Below, in pieces: positions 20,619 through 28,485 of a stretch of DNA of 33,746 bases. The notes under the pieces are model-generated. The model saw nothing but the letters and a program-made list of their open reading frames with translations. It was not told the origin of the DNA and made no database searches. Source of the DNA: Vannielia litorea (GTDB taxonomy: Bacteria > Pseudomonadota > Alphaproteobacteria > Rhodobacterales > Rhodobacteraceae). The position numbers and the translations under genes were made by a program. Positions within the stretch are counted from its first letter, which is position 1, and each line of letters opens with the position of its first letter. The stretch is from positions 1 through 33,746 of the forward strand of contig NZ_QTNQ01000043.1 of the NCBI RefSeq assembly GCF_018424695.1. The letters are read 5' to 3'.

Positions 20619-22777
20619 TGAGGCGGCTCTTCGCTTCGCTCATCGCCCTCGCAGGCCTCTTCGCGGTACTCATCGGCCCGGCCCGGGCACAGCAGTCCGA
20701 AGATGCCGTGCTCCTGGCCGACCGGGTGGAAATCGCCGGCAATGACAGGCTCATCGCCAGCGGCAACGTCGAGGTGATCCAGGGCACGACCCGGATGACA
20801 GCAAGCCGGATCGTCTACGACCAGTCCACCAACATGCTGGTGATCGACGGCCCCATTGCCCTGACCGACGGCGCGGATACCGTGATCCTCGCCTCCGACG
20901 CCGCGCTCTCGACAGACCTGCGCAACGGCCTCCTGCGCTCCGCCCGCATGGTGCTGGGCCAGCAGCTTCAGCTTGCGGCGGCAGAGATCAACCGGGTGAA
21001 CGGGCGCTACACCCAGCTCTACAAGACGGTCGCCTCCACCTGCCAGGTCTGCGGCAAGCGCCCTGTGCCGCTCTGGCAGATCCGCGCCAAGCGGATCATC
21101 CACGACGAGGCAGAGCAACAGCTCTACTTCGACGGCGCCCGCTTCGAGGTGGCCGGCGTGCCCGTCTTCTACCTGCCCCGCCTGCGCCTTCCCGATCCGA
21201 CCCTGAAACGCGCCACCGGCTTCCTTTCGCCCACCTTCCGCTCCACCGATGCGCTCGGCTTCGGGGTGAAGATCCCATACTTCATCACCATCGGCCCCCA
21301 CGCCGATCTCACCCTCACGCCCTACCTGTCAACCAACTCGACCCGCACTCTGGAATACCGCTTCCGCCGCGCCTTCCGCGCAGGCACGCTCTCCTTCGAG
21401 GGGGCGGTCTCGGAGGATGACATCCGCGAGGGCGAGCTGCGCTCCTACCTCTTCACCGAAGGCGCCTTCGACATCGGCCGCGGCTACACCCTCACCTTCG
21501 ATATCGAAACCGTCTCCGACACCGGCTACCTGCTGGACTACGACTATTCCGACAAGGACAGGCTCGACAGCGCCGCCGAAATCGCCCGCACCCGGCGCGA
21601 CGAGAACTTCCGCGCAAACATCACGGCCTATCGCTCGCTGCGCGACAGCGAAAGCAACCAGACCCAGCCGACCGTGACAGCCGATCTCCACTACGAAAAG
21701 CGCTTCACACCGGGGTGGCTGGGCGGCTCGGCGGGCTTCACCTTCGACCTGCACCACCACTACCGTCGCTCAGATATCGATATCGACAGCGGCGACGACG
21801 ATCTGGTGGTCGACGGCCGCGATGTCACCCGCGCCACCGCCCGCCTCGACTGGCGGCGCGACTGGCTGCTGGACAACGGCATCATGATCGGCGCTCTCGG
21901 CGCGCTGAACTTCGACTACACGCAGGTGAACGACGATGCCGCCTATACCGATGCGGTCTTCGAGGTGACGCCGCAAGCCGCCGTCGAGTTGCGCTGGCCC
22001 TTCATCCGCCGCTCGCCTCTGGCCACCCACATCCTCGAACCCATCGTCCAACTCGCCTGGACCCCCGAGAGCGACACCGACCTGCCCAATGACGAAAGCA
22101 CCTTGCTGGAACTGGACGAAGGCAACCTCTTCTCGCTCGACCGATTCCCGGGCGGCGATGTCTACGAGCGTGGCCTGCGGGCCAATGTCGGCGTCCGCTG
22201 GACCCGCTTCGATGCAAATGGCTGGACGCTGGGCGTGACCCTGGGCCGCATCTTCCGCTTTGACGACCTCGGCCAGTTCGACGGCTACCCGGGCCTCGAC
22301 GGCACGCGCTCCGACTGGCTCGCGGCAGTGCAACTGCAACTGCCCAACCGGCTCACCCTGACAAACCGCGCGCTCTTCGACGATGACTTTTCCTTCGCCA
22401 AGAACGAGCTGCGCGCCTCCTGGTCCACCGACAACCTCTCGCTCGCGGGCTCCTACATCTGGATGGAAGCCAACGCGCTGGAAAACCGCCCCCTCGACGT
22501 GAACGAAATCACCCTCGATTCCGCCTGGCAGGTTGATGACAACTGGCTGCTCTCGCTCGATTGGCGCTACGACGTGGAACAGGACCGGGCCGCCGAGGCC
22601 ACCTTTGGCGTCGAGTGGCGCAACGAATGCGTCGAAGTCGATTTCTCGGTCTCCCGCCGCTTCACCTCCTCCACCGCCATCGACCCGACGACAGATGTCG
22701 GCCTGCAAGTCTCGCTCACCGGATTCGGAGCGGGCCGTGCCTCCCAACGGCACCTCGCACGTGGCTGCCGGGGCTGA
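20615..22777 (+). CDS. lptD: LPS-assembly outer membrane protein LptD
   Basis: A 720-residue outer-membrane beta-barrel that inserts LPS into the outer leaflet with LptE. A signal peptide ends near residue 25 (GPARA|QQ). The N-terminal periplasmic LptA/OstA-like domain (about 30-130) is followed by C143xxC146, then the barrel, with further cysteines at C672 and C718. These fit the N- to C-terminal disulfides needed to mature LptD. The segment FYLPRLRLPDPTLKRATGFL is a strong family marker. It is somewhat shorter than the E. coli protein. It overlaps lptG by 4 bp; surA, needed for its folding, follows in the same cluster. Confidence 0.95.
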   Translation: MMRRLFASLIALAGLFAVLIGPARAQQSEDAVLLADRVEIAGNDRLIASGNVEVIQGTTRMTASRIVYDQSTNMLVIDGPIALTDGADTVILASDAALSTDLRNGLLRSARMVLGQQLQLAAAEINRVNGRYTQLYKTVASTCQVCGKRPVPLWQIRAKRIIHDEAEQQLYFDGARFEVAGVPVFYLPRLRLPDPTLKRATGFLSPTFRSTDALGFGVKIPYFITIGPHADLTLTPYLSTNSTRTLEYRFRRAFRAGTLSFEGAVSEDDIREGELRSYLFTEGAFDIGRGYTLTFDIETVSDTGYLLDYDYSDKDRLDSAAEIARTRRDENFRANITAYRSLRDSESNQTQPTVTADLHYEKRFTPGWLGGSAGFTFDLHHHYRRSDIDIDSGDDDLVVDGRDVTRATARLDWRRDWLLDNGIMIGALGALNFDYTQVNDDAAYTDAVFEVTPQAAVELRWPFIRRSPLATHILEPIVQLAWTPESDTDLPNDESTLLELDEGNLFSLDRFPGGDVYERGLRANVGVRWTRFDANGWTLGVTLGRIFRFDDLGQFDGYPGLDGTRSDWLAAVQLQLPNRLTLTNRALFDDDFSFAKNELRASWSTDNLSLAGSYIWMEANALENRPLDVNEITLDSAWQVDDNWLLSLDWRYDVEQDRAAEATFGVEWRNECVEVDFSVSRRFTSSTAIDPTTDVGLQVSLTGFGAGRASQRHLARGCRG

Positions 22778-22781
22778 GCCG

Positions 22782-23129
22782 ATGCGGCCTCTTCTCCTGC
22801 GCTGCGCGCTGCTGCTCATCGTATCCACCGCCTCGGCCGCAGCGGCCATTGCCGAGTCGCAGCACAGGCCGTGGCCCAAATCCTGCGCCGAAGCCGTCGC
22901 CCGTCTGTCGCGCGAACTGCCTCCCGACGAAAGGCGCCGCCTTGCCGCGATGCCGGAAGACAAGCTGATCCTGCTGCACCACGGCTTCGGCACCCATATC
23001 CGCAACAGCCTCGGCCTCTGGCAGGGCAACCGCGATTTGGCCTTCGACTGCACAAAGCAGCGCGCTGCCCACCCCGATGAGGCGTCCATGGCCATAATCA
23101 GGGCACTATGGCAAAGCCTCCAACGCTGA
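22782..23129 (+). CDS. Exported DUF6794-like protein
   Basis: A 115-residue protein with a probable signal peptide (residues 1 to about 24, RPLLLRCALLLIVSTASAAA). The mature domain contains WPKSCAEAVARL, then LILLHHGFGTHIRNSLGLWQ and GNRDL, which I recognise as DUF6794-like. C35 and C90 could form a disulfide. It begins 4 bp after lptD and precedes surA. A role in outer-membrane assembly is suggested only by position. The start ATG lacks a strong ribosome-binding site and may rely on coupling to lptD. Confidence 0.78.
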   Translation: MRPLLLRCALLLIVSTASAAAAIAESQHRPWPKSCAEAVARLSRELPPDERRRLAAMPEDKLILLHHGFGTHIRNSLGLWQGNRDLAFDCTKQRAAHPDEASMAIIRALWQSLQR

Positions 23130-23204
23130 TCCGCGCTCTGCACTGCTGCGCAATCGCCGGGTTTTTCCCGCGGCACCGCGAGACCCGTGCGGCGCCAACC
23201 GGGC

Positions 23205-23233
23205 GTGACAAACCTCTGCGCCTTTGCGATAAG
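23205..23233 (+). promoter_or_regulatory. Candidate sigma70-type promoter for surA
   Basis: GTGACA (23205-23210, 5/6) and GATAAG (23228-23233, 4/6) are separated by exactly 17 bp, in the 139-bp gap before surA. The start site would be near 23240, about 29 nt before the ATG. It would allow surA-pdxA-rsmA to be expressed apart from the lpt genes. Predicted by eye. Confidence 0.45.
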
Positions 23234-23268
23234 TCACCAACAATGACCAGAACAGCTTGCAGGCACCC

Positions 23269-24636
23269 ATGATCTATTCGCGTTTCACCCTCCTGATGCG
23301 GTCCGCCCTGGCCGCTCTGCTGGTGCTCCTCTGTCTGCCCGCCACGGCGCAAGTCGCCTCGACCGACCTGTTCAAACCCGTGATCATGATCAACGGCAAC
23401 GCGGTCACCAACTTCGAGGTGCAGCAGCGGATGATCATGCTGAAGCTCTTCCGCACGCCCGGCGACCTCGAAGAAGCCGCGCTGGAAGCCCTCATCGAAG
23501 ATCGCCTGCGATTCATTGCCGCCGAAGAAATGGGGCTGGCCCTGACCGAAGAGGAAATCATCGAGGGCGAAGCCGAATTCGCCGGGCGCGCCAATCTGAC
23601 ACGCGAGGAGTTTCTCCAGGCGCTGGCCCAGGCTGGCGTTGCCCGCGAGAGCTTCCGCGATTTCGCCGCTGCCGGCCTGCTCTGGCGCCAGGTGGTGGCG
23701 CAACGCTTTGCCCAGCGGGCACAGGCCCAGGTGACAGAGGGTGACATCCAACGCGCAATCTCCGCCACAACGCGGCGCGGCGGCGGCGTGACGGTCGATT
23801 TCGCCGAGATCATCCTGCCCGCCAACACGCCCGCCGCCGCCGCACAGGCCGAGCGCCGGGCGGCCGAACTCGGCGGCACCACAATGTCCGAGGCCGCCTT
23901 CTCCTCCGCCGCACGCCGCTTCTCTGCGTCCCCCTCGCGGGCCCGTGGCGGCCGCATCCCGGAGCCGATCCCGCTGGGCAACCTGCCGGGCCCCATTGCC
24001 CAGGCGTTCCTCACCCTGGCACCTGGCGACACCACCGAACCTTTCCCGATCCCCAACGCCATCGCGATCTTCCAACTTCGCCGCCTGATCGACACCGACG
24101 CACCGGGCGACGAGACCATCGCGCTGGAATACGCCCGCTTCCTCATCCCCGGTGGCCGCACCGAGGAGACGCTCGCCGAGGCCGCCCGCGTCCGCAAGCG
24201 CGTCGATACCTGCGATGATCTCTACGCCGTCGCCAAGGGCCTTCCGCCACAGCGGCTCACCCGTGAAACCCGCGCCGCAGAAGACGTTCCGCGCGACATC
24301 GCTCTTGAGTTGGCCAAGCTGGACGCGGGCGAAAGCTCGACGGCGCTGACATCCGGCAATGCGCTGGTGTTTCTCATGCTGTGCGGGCGCACCGTCGCCA
24401 CGCTGGAAGATGACAGCCCCGAGCCCACACTGCGCACCGGCAACATCGCCGCGCCGGTGGAGCCGGATGAAACCGCAGAGGCCCCCGAGGGCAGCGAGCC
24501 CGAAGGCACCGTGCCCGGCGTGCCCGAGGTCACCCGCCGCGCGGTGCGCGAACGGCTGGTCAACCAGATCGTCGCGGGCTACGCCGCAGGCTACCTCGCC
24601 GAGCTCAGGGCCAATGCCATCATCACCTACCCCTGA
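23269..24636 (+). CDS. surA: Periplasmic peptidyl-prolyl isomerase/chaperone SurA
   Basis: A 455-residue exported chaperone of outer-membrane proteins. The signal peptide ends near residue 27 (LPATA|Q). An N-terminal SurA domain (MINGNAVTNFEVQQRMIMLK onward) precedes a parvulin-type PPIase domain at about 178-275 (VDFAEIILPA to AIFQLRR), and an acidic Glu/Pro-rich stretch lies near 395-420. Only one parvulin domain is clear, against two in E. coli. The ATG at 23269 is preferred over an upstream TTG at 23257 and a downstream ATG at 23296. Location beside lptD fits its role in folding that barrel. Its 3' end overlaps pdxA by 23 bp. Confidence 0.88.
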   Translation: MIYSRFTLLMRSALAALLVLLCLPATAQVASTDLFKPVIMINGNAVTNFEVQQRMIMLKLFRTPGDLEEAALEALIEDRLRFIAAEEMGLALTEEEIIEGEAEFAGRANLTREEFLQALAQAGVARESFRDFAAAGLLWRQVVAQRFAQRAQAQVTEGDIQRAISATTRRGGGVTVDFAEIILPANTPAAAAQAERRAAELGGTTMSEAAFSSAARRFSASPSRARGGRIPEPIPLGNLPGPIAQAFLTLAPGDTTEPFPIPNAIAIFQLRRLIDTDAPGDETIALEYARFLIPGGRTEETLAEAARVRKRVDTCDDLYAVAKGLPPQRLTRETRAAEDVPRDIALELAKLDAGESSTALTSGNALVFLMLCGRTVATLEDDSPEPTLRTGNIAAPVEPDETAEAPEGSEPEGTVPGVPEVTRRAVRERLVNQIVAGYAAGYLAELRANAIITYP

Positions 24637-25627
24637 GGCACAGCCCCGCCCCATCGCCCTCTCCTGCGGCGACCCGGCCGGCATCGGTCCCGAAATCGCG
24701 GTGAAGGCCTGGCAGCGCTTCCGCGCGCGCCTGCCTTTTGCCTATATCGGCAGCCGTCGCCACCTGCCGCCCCACCTGCCCGTCACCCCGGTCGCCAGTG
24801 CCGCCGAGGCCGCCACCGTGGCGGCTGACGCTCTGCCGTTGATCGAGATCGACTTCGCAGGCAACAGCCAGCCCGGCCAGCCCGATCCGGCAGATGCCTC
24901 CGGCACCATCGCCGCCATCGAACGCGCGGTGGCCGAAGTGCGCTCCGGGGCCGCCGCCGCCCTGACCACCTGCCCCATCTCCAAGCTGGCGCTGATCGAG
25001 GGAGCCGCCTTCGCCTTCCCGGGTCATACCGAGTTTCTGGCCCACCTCGCGGGCGGCGACCTGACCCCGGTGATGATGCTGGCCTCAGAGGCCCTGCGCG
25101 TCGTGCCCGCCACCATCCACATTCCGCTCGCTCAGGTGCCCACGGCACTCACACCCGAGCTGCTCAGCGAAACCATCCGCATCACCGCCGCCGCCCTCAC
25201 CCGTGATTTCGGCCTCACCGCCCCCCGCATCGCCGTGTCCGGCCTCAACCCCCACGCAGGCGAAGGCGGCAAGATCGGCACCGAAGAGCTGCGCTGGATC
25301 ACCGCCACGCTCGATGGCCTCCGCGCCGAGGGCCTCGCCCTCACCGGCCCCCTGCCCGCTGACACCATGTTCCACGCCGCCGCCCGCACCCGCTATGACG
25401 CGGCAGTCTGCATGTATCACGATCAGGCCCTGATCCCGGCCAAGACGCTCGCCTTCGACAGCGCGGTGAACGTCACCCTCGGCCTGCCCTTCATCCGCAC
25501 CTCGCCCGATCACGGCACCGCCTATGACATCGCCGGCAAGGGCATCGCCACCCCCGCCTCCCTCTGCGCCGCGCTCGAAATGGCGCGCGACATGAGCATC
25601 GCCAGAGGCCGCAATGGCGCAGATTGA
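24614..25627 (+). CDS. pdxA: 4-hydroxythreonine-4-phosphate dehydrogenase
   Basis: PdxA oxidises 4-phosphohydroxy-L-threonine with NAD in the DXP-dependent branch of pyridoxal phosphate synthesis. The 337-residue protein carries the family's metal-binding histidines H138 (PGHTEFLA), H214 ([10 protein letters not shown]) and H269 (MYHDQ). It also has the C-terminal block [20 protein letters not shown]. The ATG at 24614 lies inside surA (23-bp overlap) and puts the conserved [10 protein letters not shown] segment near residue 18, as usual. The 3' end overlaps rsmA by 14 bp. surA-pdxA-rsmA is a widespread gene order. Confidence 0.95.
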   Translation: MPSSPTPEAQPRPIALSCGDPAGIGPEIAVKAWQRFRARLPFAYIGSRRHLPPHLPVTPVASAAEAATVAADALPLIEIDFAGNSQPGQPDPADASGTIAAIERAVAEVRSGAAAALTTCPISKLALIEGAAFAFPGHTEFLAHLAGGDLTPVMMLASEALRVVPATIHIPLAQVPTALTPELLSETIRITAAALTRDFGLTAPRIAVSGLNPHAGEGGKIGTEELRWITATLDGLRAEGLALTGPLPADTMFHAAARTRYDAAVCMYHDQALIPAKTLAFDSAVNVTLGLPFIRTSPDHGTAYDIAGKGIATPASLCAALEMARDMSIARGRNGAD

Positions 25628-26450
25628 CGGGCTCCCGCCGCTGCGCGAGGTGATCGCCACTCACGGGCTGGCAGCCAAAAAGTCGCTCGGCCAGAACTTC
25701 CTGCTCGATCTCAACCTCACCTCCCGCATCGCCCGCATCCCCGGCGATCTGAGCGAGGCCGACGTGCTCGAAATCGGCCCCGGCCCGGGCGGCCTCACCC
25801 GTGGCCTGCTGGCCAACGGCGCCCGCCGCGTGCTGGCCATTGAAAAAGATGCCCGCTGCCTCCCCGCCCTAGCCGAGATCGCCGAGGCCTACCCCGGCAG
25901 GTTGACGGTGCTTGAAGGCGACGCGCTGGAAATAGACCCGCTCCAGCACCTCACCGCCCCCATCCACGTGGTGGCGAACCTGCCCTACAACGTGGGCACA
26001 GAACTGCTGATCCGCTGGCTCACGCCCCATGACTGGCCGCCCTACTGGCAAAGCCTCACCCTGATGTTCCAGCGCGAGGTGGCCGAGCGCATCGTGGCCC
26101 AGCCCGGCACCAAGGCCTACGGACGCCTCGCCGTTCTAGCGCAATGGAAGGCCGAAGCCCGCATCGCGCTCTCTCTCCCGCCCGAGGCTTTCACCCCGCC
26201 GCCCAAGGTCTCCTCCGCCGTCGTCCACCTCACGCCCCGGCCCGCGCCTGCCCATCCAGCCGATCCGGTGATGATGGAGCGCGTGGTGGCCAAGGCCTTC
26301 AACCAGCGCCGCAAGATGCTCCGGGCTGCCCTCAAAGGAATGCACCCCGAGATCGAGGCCAAGCTCGAAGAGGCCGGCATCAAGCCCACGGCCCGCGCCG
26401 AAACCCTCTCCATCGCGCAATTCGCCGCCCTCGCCCGCACCCTCGGCTGA
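25614..26450 (+). CDS. rsmA: 16S rRNA (adenine1518-N6/adenine1519-N6)-dimethyltransferase
   Basis: RsmA (KsgA) dimethylates two adjacent adenines in the 3' hairpin of 16S rRNA during late 30S assembly. The 278-residue protein has [11 protein letters not shown] (22-32), the SAM-binding [10 protein letters not shown] (53-62) and the catalytic [11 protein letters not shown] (122-132). The C-terminal domain includes [14 protein letters not shown]. Length is normal. It is the last gene of the run starting at lptF; the intergenic region that follows contains a hairpin. Confidence 0.96.
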   Translation: MAQIDGLPPLREVIATHGLAAKKSLGQNFLLDLNLTSRIARIPGDLSEADVLEIGPGPGGLTRGLLANGARRVLAIEKDARCLPALAEIAEAYPGRLTVLEGDALEIDPLQHLTAPIHVVANLPYNVGTELLIRWLTPHDWPPYWQSLTLMFQREVAERIVAQPGTKAYGRLAVLAQWKAEARIALSLPPEAFTPPPKVSSAVVHLTPRPAPAHPADPVMMERVVAKAFNQRRKMLRAALKGMHPEIEAKLEEAGIKPTARAETLSIAQFAALARTLG

Positions 26451-26572
26451 GATTGGCACGGCTCTCCCGCTGCACGCCATTCACCTCTCAAAGCGCCCCT
26501 TCCCCTCTCCATGCCTTTGCTTCGCCAAGCCTGGCCCCTCTCGATCTCGGCAACGTCACACCAGCACCGATG

Positions 26573-26599
26573 TTAACCCTAACTCCGGTTAACCTTAAC
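26573..26599 (+). repeat. Tandem TTAAC-rich direct repeat
   Basis: TTAACCCTAAC (26573-26583) and TTAACCTTAAC (26589-26599) are 11-bp units with one mismatch, repeated at a 16-bp period. They include two GTTAAC sites. The stretch is strikingly AT-rich for this genome. It does not fit the TTAA-N7-TTAA pattern of CtrA. Function unknown. Confidence 0.5.
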
Positions 26600-26629
26600 G
26601 CGCGCCCGCTCAAAACGCTCACCCCGCAC

Positions 26630-26660
26630 CATTTTCTTGCTGAAAATACTCCCGGAGGGC
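26630..26660 (+). repeat. Dispersed intergenic repeat, copy with hairpin
   Basis: CATTTTCTTGCTGAAAATAC continues into TCCCGGAGGGC. ATTTTC and GAAAAT form a 6-bp stem around TTGCT. The first 22 bases are identical to the copy at 30244-30265, and the first 12 to the copy at 21-56. Confidence 0.7.
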
Positions 26661-26684
26661 GCCACTGGCTCGAGCCAAGTGGCG
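26660..26684 (+). repeat. Imperfect palindrome downstream of rsmA
   Basis: CGCCACTGGCT (26660-26670) and AGCCAAGTGGCG (26673-26684) pair over 11 bp with a single-base bulge, centred on CTCGAG. It directly follows the dispersed repeat and may help end the rsmA transcript, but no T run follows. Confidence 0.5.
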
Positions 26685-26743
26685 ACGGGGCAGCGTCCCT
26701 ACTCCGAAACGGGCCACGGGGCACCGACATCCGCAGTACCCCC

Positions 26744-26774
26744 ACAAACGCAAAACGCGCCCCGAAGAGCGCGT
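26744..26774 (-). terminator. Intrinsic terminator of the DUF4167 gene
   Basis: Read on the minus strand, ACGCGC (26774-26769) and GCGCGT (26760-26755) form a 6-bp GC-rich stem with an 8-nt loop. It is followed by TTTGCGTTTG, starting 26 bp after the stop codon. The T-rich tail supports rho-independent termination. Confidence 0.65.
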
Positions 26775-26799
26775 CTCACGTCCGGTCAGTCGATCCGAC

Positions 26800-27420
26800 C
26801 TACTCGGCGGCCTTGGTCTCGGCCCCGCTGCCTTCGCCGCCACCCTCACCGCCGCTGGCTTCCGCAGCCGGCTTGCGGGTGCGCTTGCGGCGCGGTTTCT
26901 GCGGCTTGCTCTCAGGCGTTTCCACGAGGCCGCTGTCGCCGCTCTCCTCGGTGTCCACCACGTCCATCACGTCCGAGCCGCCACCACCCTTGCGGTCGTT
27001 GCCCCGGTCGTTCTGGCGCTCCTTCGGACGATCCTCGCCGCCCTGCTGGCCACCCTCATCGCCCTGCTGGCGGTCCTGGTTGCCACCGCCTTGCTGCACG
27101 TTGTTCTGGTTGCCCTGGTTGTTGTTCTGATTGTTGTTCTGGTTGTTGTTGTGCTGCTGCTGGCGCTCCTGCTGCTCGCGCTGCGCCTCGCCCAGCATCC
27201 GGATGTAGTGTTCCGCGTGCTGCTGAAAATTCTCTGCCGCCACACGGTCATTGCCCAATTGGGCATCCCGGAAAAGCTGCTGATATTTGTCGATGATCTG
27301 CTGCGGCGTGCCCCGCACCTTGCCTTCTGGCCCCGAGCTATCGAAGACCCGGTTGACGATATTGCCCATCGAGCGCGAGCGGTTCCCCTTGGAACGCGAA
27401 CGTGACTTGGAAGATCTCAT
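26800..27420 (-). CDS. DUF4167 protein with Asn/Gln-rich low-complexity tail
   Basis: A 206-residue protein. The first 80 residues are the conserved DUF4167 block: a very basic N terminus (MRSSKSRSRSKGNRSRSMGN) and the helix-forming TPQQIIDKYQQLFRDAQLGN, then an AEHYIRML segment. The rest is disordered: Gln-rich, then an NNNQNNNQNNNQ run near residues 91-104, Gly/Asp/Arg stretches, a basic KPQKPRRKRTRKP patch and an acidic end. Composition suggests an RNA- or nucleoprotein-associated protein, but no function is established to my knowledge. It has its own promoter, a leader of about 120 nt and its own terminator. prmC-prfA lie upstream on the same strand. Confidence 0.9.
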   Translation of the reverse strand: MRSSKSRSRSKGNRSRSMGNIVNRVFDSSGPEGKVRGTPQQIIDKYQQLFRDAQLGNDRVAAENFQQHAEHYIRMLGEAQREQQERQQQHNNNQNNNQNNNQGNQNNVQQGGGNQDRQQGDEGGQQGGEDRPKERQNDRGNDRKGGGGSDVMDVVDTEESGDSGLVETPESKPQKPRRKRTRKPAAEASGGEGGGEGSGAETKAAE

Positions 27421-27549
27421 GTATTAACGGTCCGCCTTGTTGCGGTTTTTGCCAGACCCGGCCGCTTCTCAGCGGTCTTGAAATGGTGGGGTCGGCGATT
27501 GGGTGACAGCGAGAGGGCGTGCGCCCAAGCACCGCGCCTCTGCAATCCT

Positions 27550-27577
27550 GTTATATGGCGCTGAGAGGCCGTTACAA
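27550..27577 (-). promoter_or_regulatory. Candidate sigma70-type promoter for the DUF4167 gene
   Basis: On the minus strand TTGTAA (27577-27572, 4/6) and TATAAC (27555-27550, 5/6) are separated by 16 bp. Transcription would start near 27543, leaving a leader of about 120 nt. That leader contains a CCGCTgagaAGCGG hairpin (27462-27475). Confidence 0.5.
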
Positions 27578-27612
27578 GCAAAAAATACCCTCGAAGCGGC
27601 CTGTCACCCCCC

Positions 27613-27646
27613 AAAACCGGCAGTATTGCGCAAGAATGCGCCGGTT
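27613..27646 (-). terminator. Probable intrinsic terminator of prfA-prmC
   Basis: On the minus strand AACCGGC and GCCGGTT form a 7-bp stem, which encloses a second stem GCGCA/TGCGC. It starts at the last base of the prmC stop codon and runs into TTTT. The T run is short, so efficiency is uncertain. Confidence 0.5.
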
Positions 27647-28485
27647 CATTGCCGCGCGGCCCGCCCTGACACCACCCTGTCGCGCCCGTCCAGATCGGGC
27701 AGCACGCTGATCTCGCCAAGCCCGGTCGCGGCGAAGATGGCGCGCACCGCCGCGCCCTGGGTCGGCCCGATCTCCACCAGCACGCGCCCGCCAGGTGCCA
27801 GATGATGCCCGAGCCCCTCGGCAATGGCGCGATAGGCGCTCAACCCGTCGGCGCCATCCGTCAGCGCAGCTCGCGGCTCATGCGCAAGTTCCGGCGCCAG
27901 CCCGGCCATCTCTTGCTCCGCGATATAAGGTGGGTTGGATACGATCAGGTCGAACCGCCCCCTGAGCCGCTCATACCAGTCAGACCGCACGAAACCGGCA
28001 CGCCCGGCAAGCCCCAGAGCCGCGGCGTTCCGCTCAGCCACTGCGATCGCACCGGGCGAAAGCTCCAGCCCGACGCCGCGTGCAGACGCGCATTCTGCAA
28101 GCAATGACAACAGGATACACCCCGACCCTGACCCAAGGTCGAGCACGTCGGCAAAGGGCTCCTTCAGTGCTTCGGCAACCAGCACCTCGGTCTCCGGGCG
28201 CGGGTCGAGCACCTCCGGCGTCACCTCGAAGCGGTGGCCCCAGAACTCCCGCCACCCGCGGATGTGGCTCATCGGCTCCCGGGCCGCCCGCCGCGTCAGG
28301 AACGCATCAAAGCGCTGCATCTCCGACGCCTCCAGCGGGCGAAAGCGCGCCACCAGCAGCCCCGGCTCCAGCCCCAGCACCGCTTCCAGAATCTGGCGCA
28401 CCTCACGCTGCGCCCCCTCAATGCCCGCGCTCTCCAGCCGAGCGATGCCATGGGCCAGGCAGACCTGAAGGCTCTCGCCCGTCAA
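27646..28485 (-). CDS. prmC: Peptide chain release factor N5-glutamine methyltransferase
   Basis: PrmC (HemK) methylates the glutamine of the GGQ motif in release factors RF1 and RF2. The 279-residue protein has an N-terminal helical domain, the SAM-binding motif LDLGSGSGC (115-123) and the catalytic NPPY at 184-187. The start is a TTG at 28485 whose second and third bases form part of the prfA stop (TTGA overlap). GGAG lies 8 nt upstream, and no better in-frame ATG exists before conserved sequence. The overlap couples the methylase to its substrate gene prfA. Confidence 0.94.
   Translation of the reverse strand: MTGESLQVCLAHGIARLESAGIEGAQREVRQILEAVLGLEPGLLVARFRPLEASEMQRFDAFLTRRAAREPMSHIRGWREFWGHRFEVTPEVLDPRPETEVLVAEALKEPFADVLDLGSGSGCILLSLLAECASARGVGLELSPGAIAVAERNAAALGLAGRAGFVRSDWYERLRGRFDLIVSNPPYIAEQEMAGLAPELAHEPRAALTDGADGLSAYRAIAEGLGHHLAPGGRVLVEIGPTQGAAVRAIFAATGLGEISVLPDLDGRDRVVSGRAARQ

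Larger units (their letters stand above)
26451..26799. other. 349-bp intergenic region between rsmA and the DUF4167 gene
   Basis: The longest gene-free stretch lies between two convergent genes. It holds a tandem TTAAC-rich repeat (26573-26599), a dispersed-repeat copy (26630-26660), an 11-bp-stem palindrome (26660-26684) and a terminator for the minus-strand gene (26744-26774). The segment 26451-26570 shows nothing recognisable. No reading frame here looks like a gene. Confidence 0.7.

Noticed and set aside
26573..26599. CtrA binding site
   Set aside because: TTAA units are at 12-bp and 2-bp separations, not the TTAA-N7-TTAA spacing, and the region is a convergent gap without a promoter to regulate.
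27105..27160. Microsatellite or CRISPR-like array from GTTGTT repeats
   Set aside because: These are the codons of the Asn/Gln run in the DUF4167 protein, with no spacers or conserved direct repeat.
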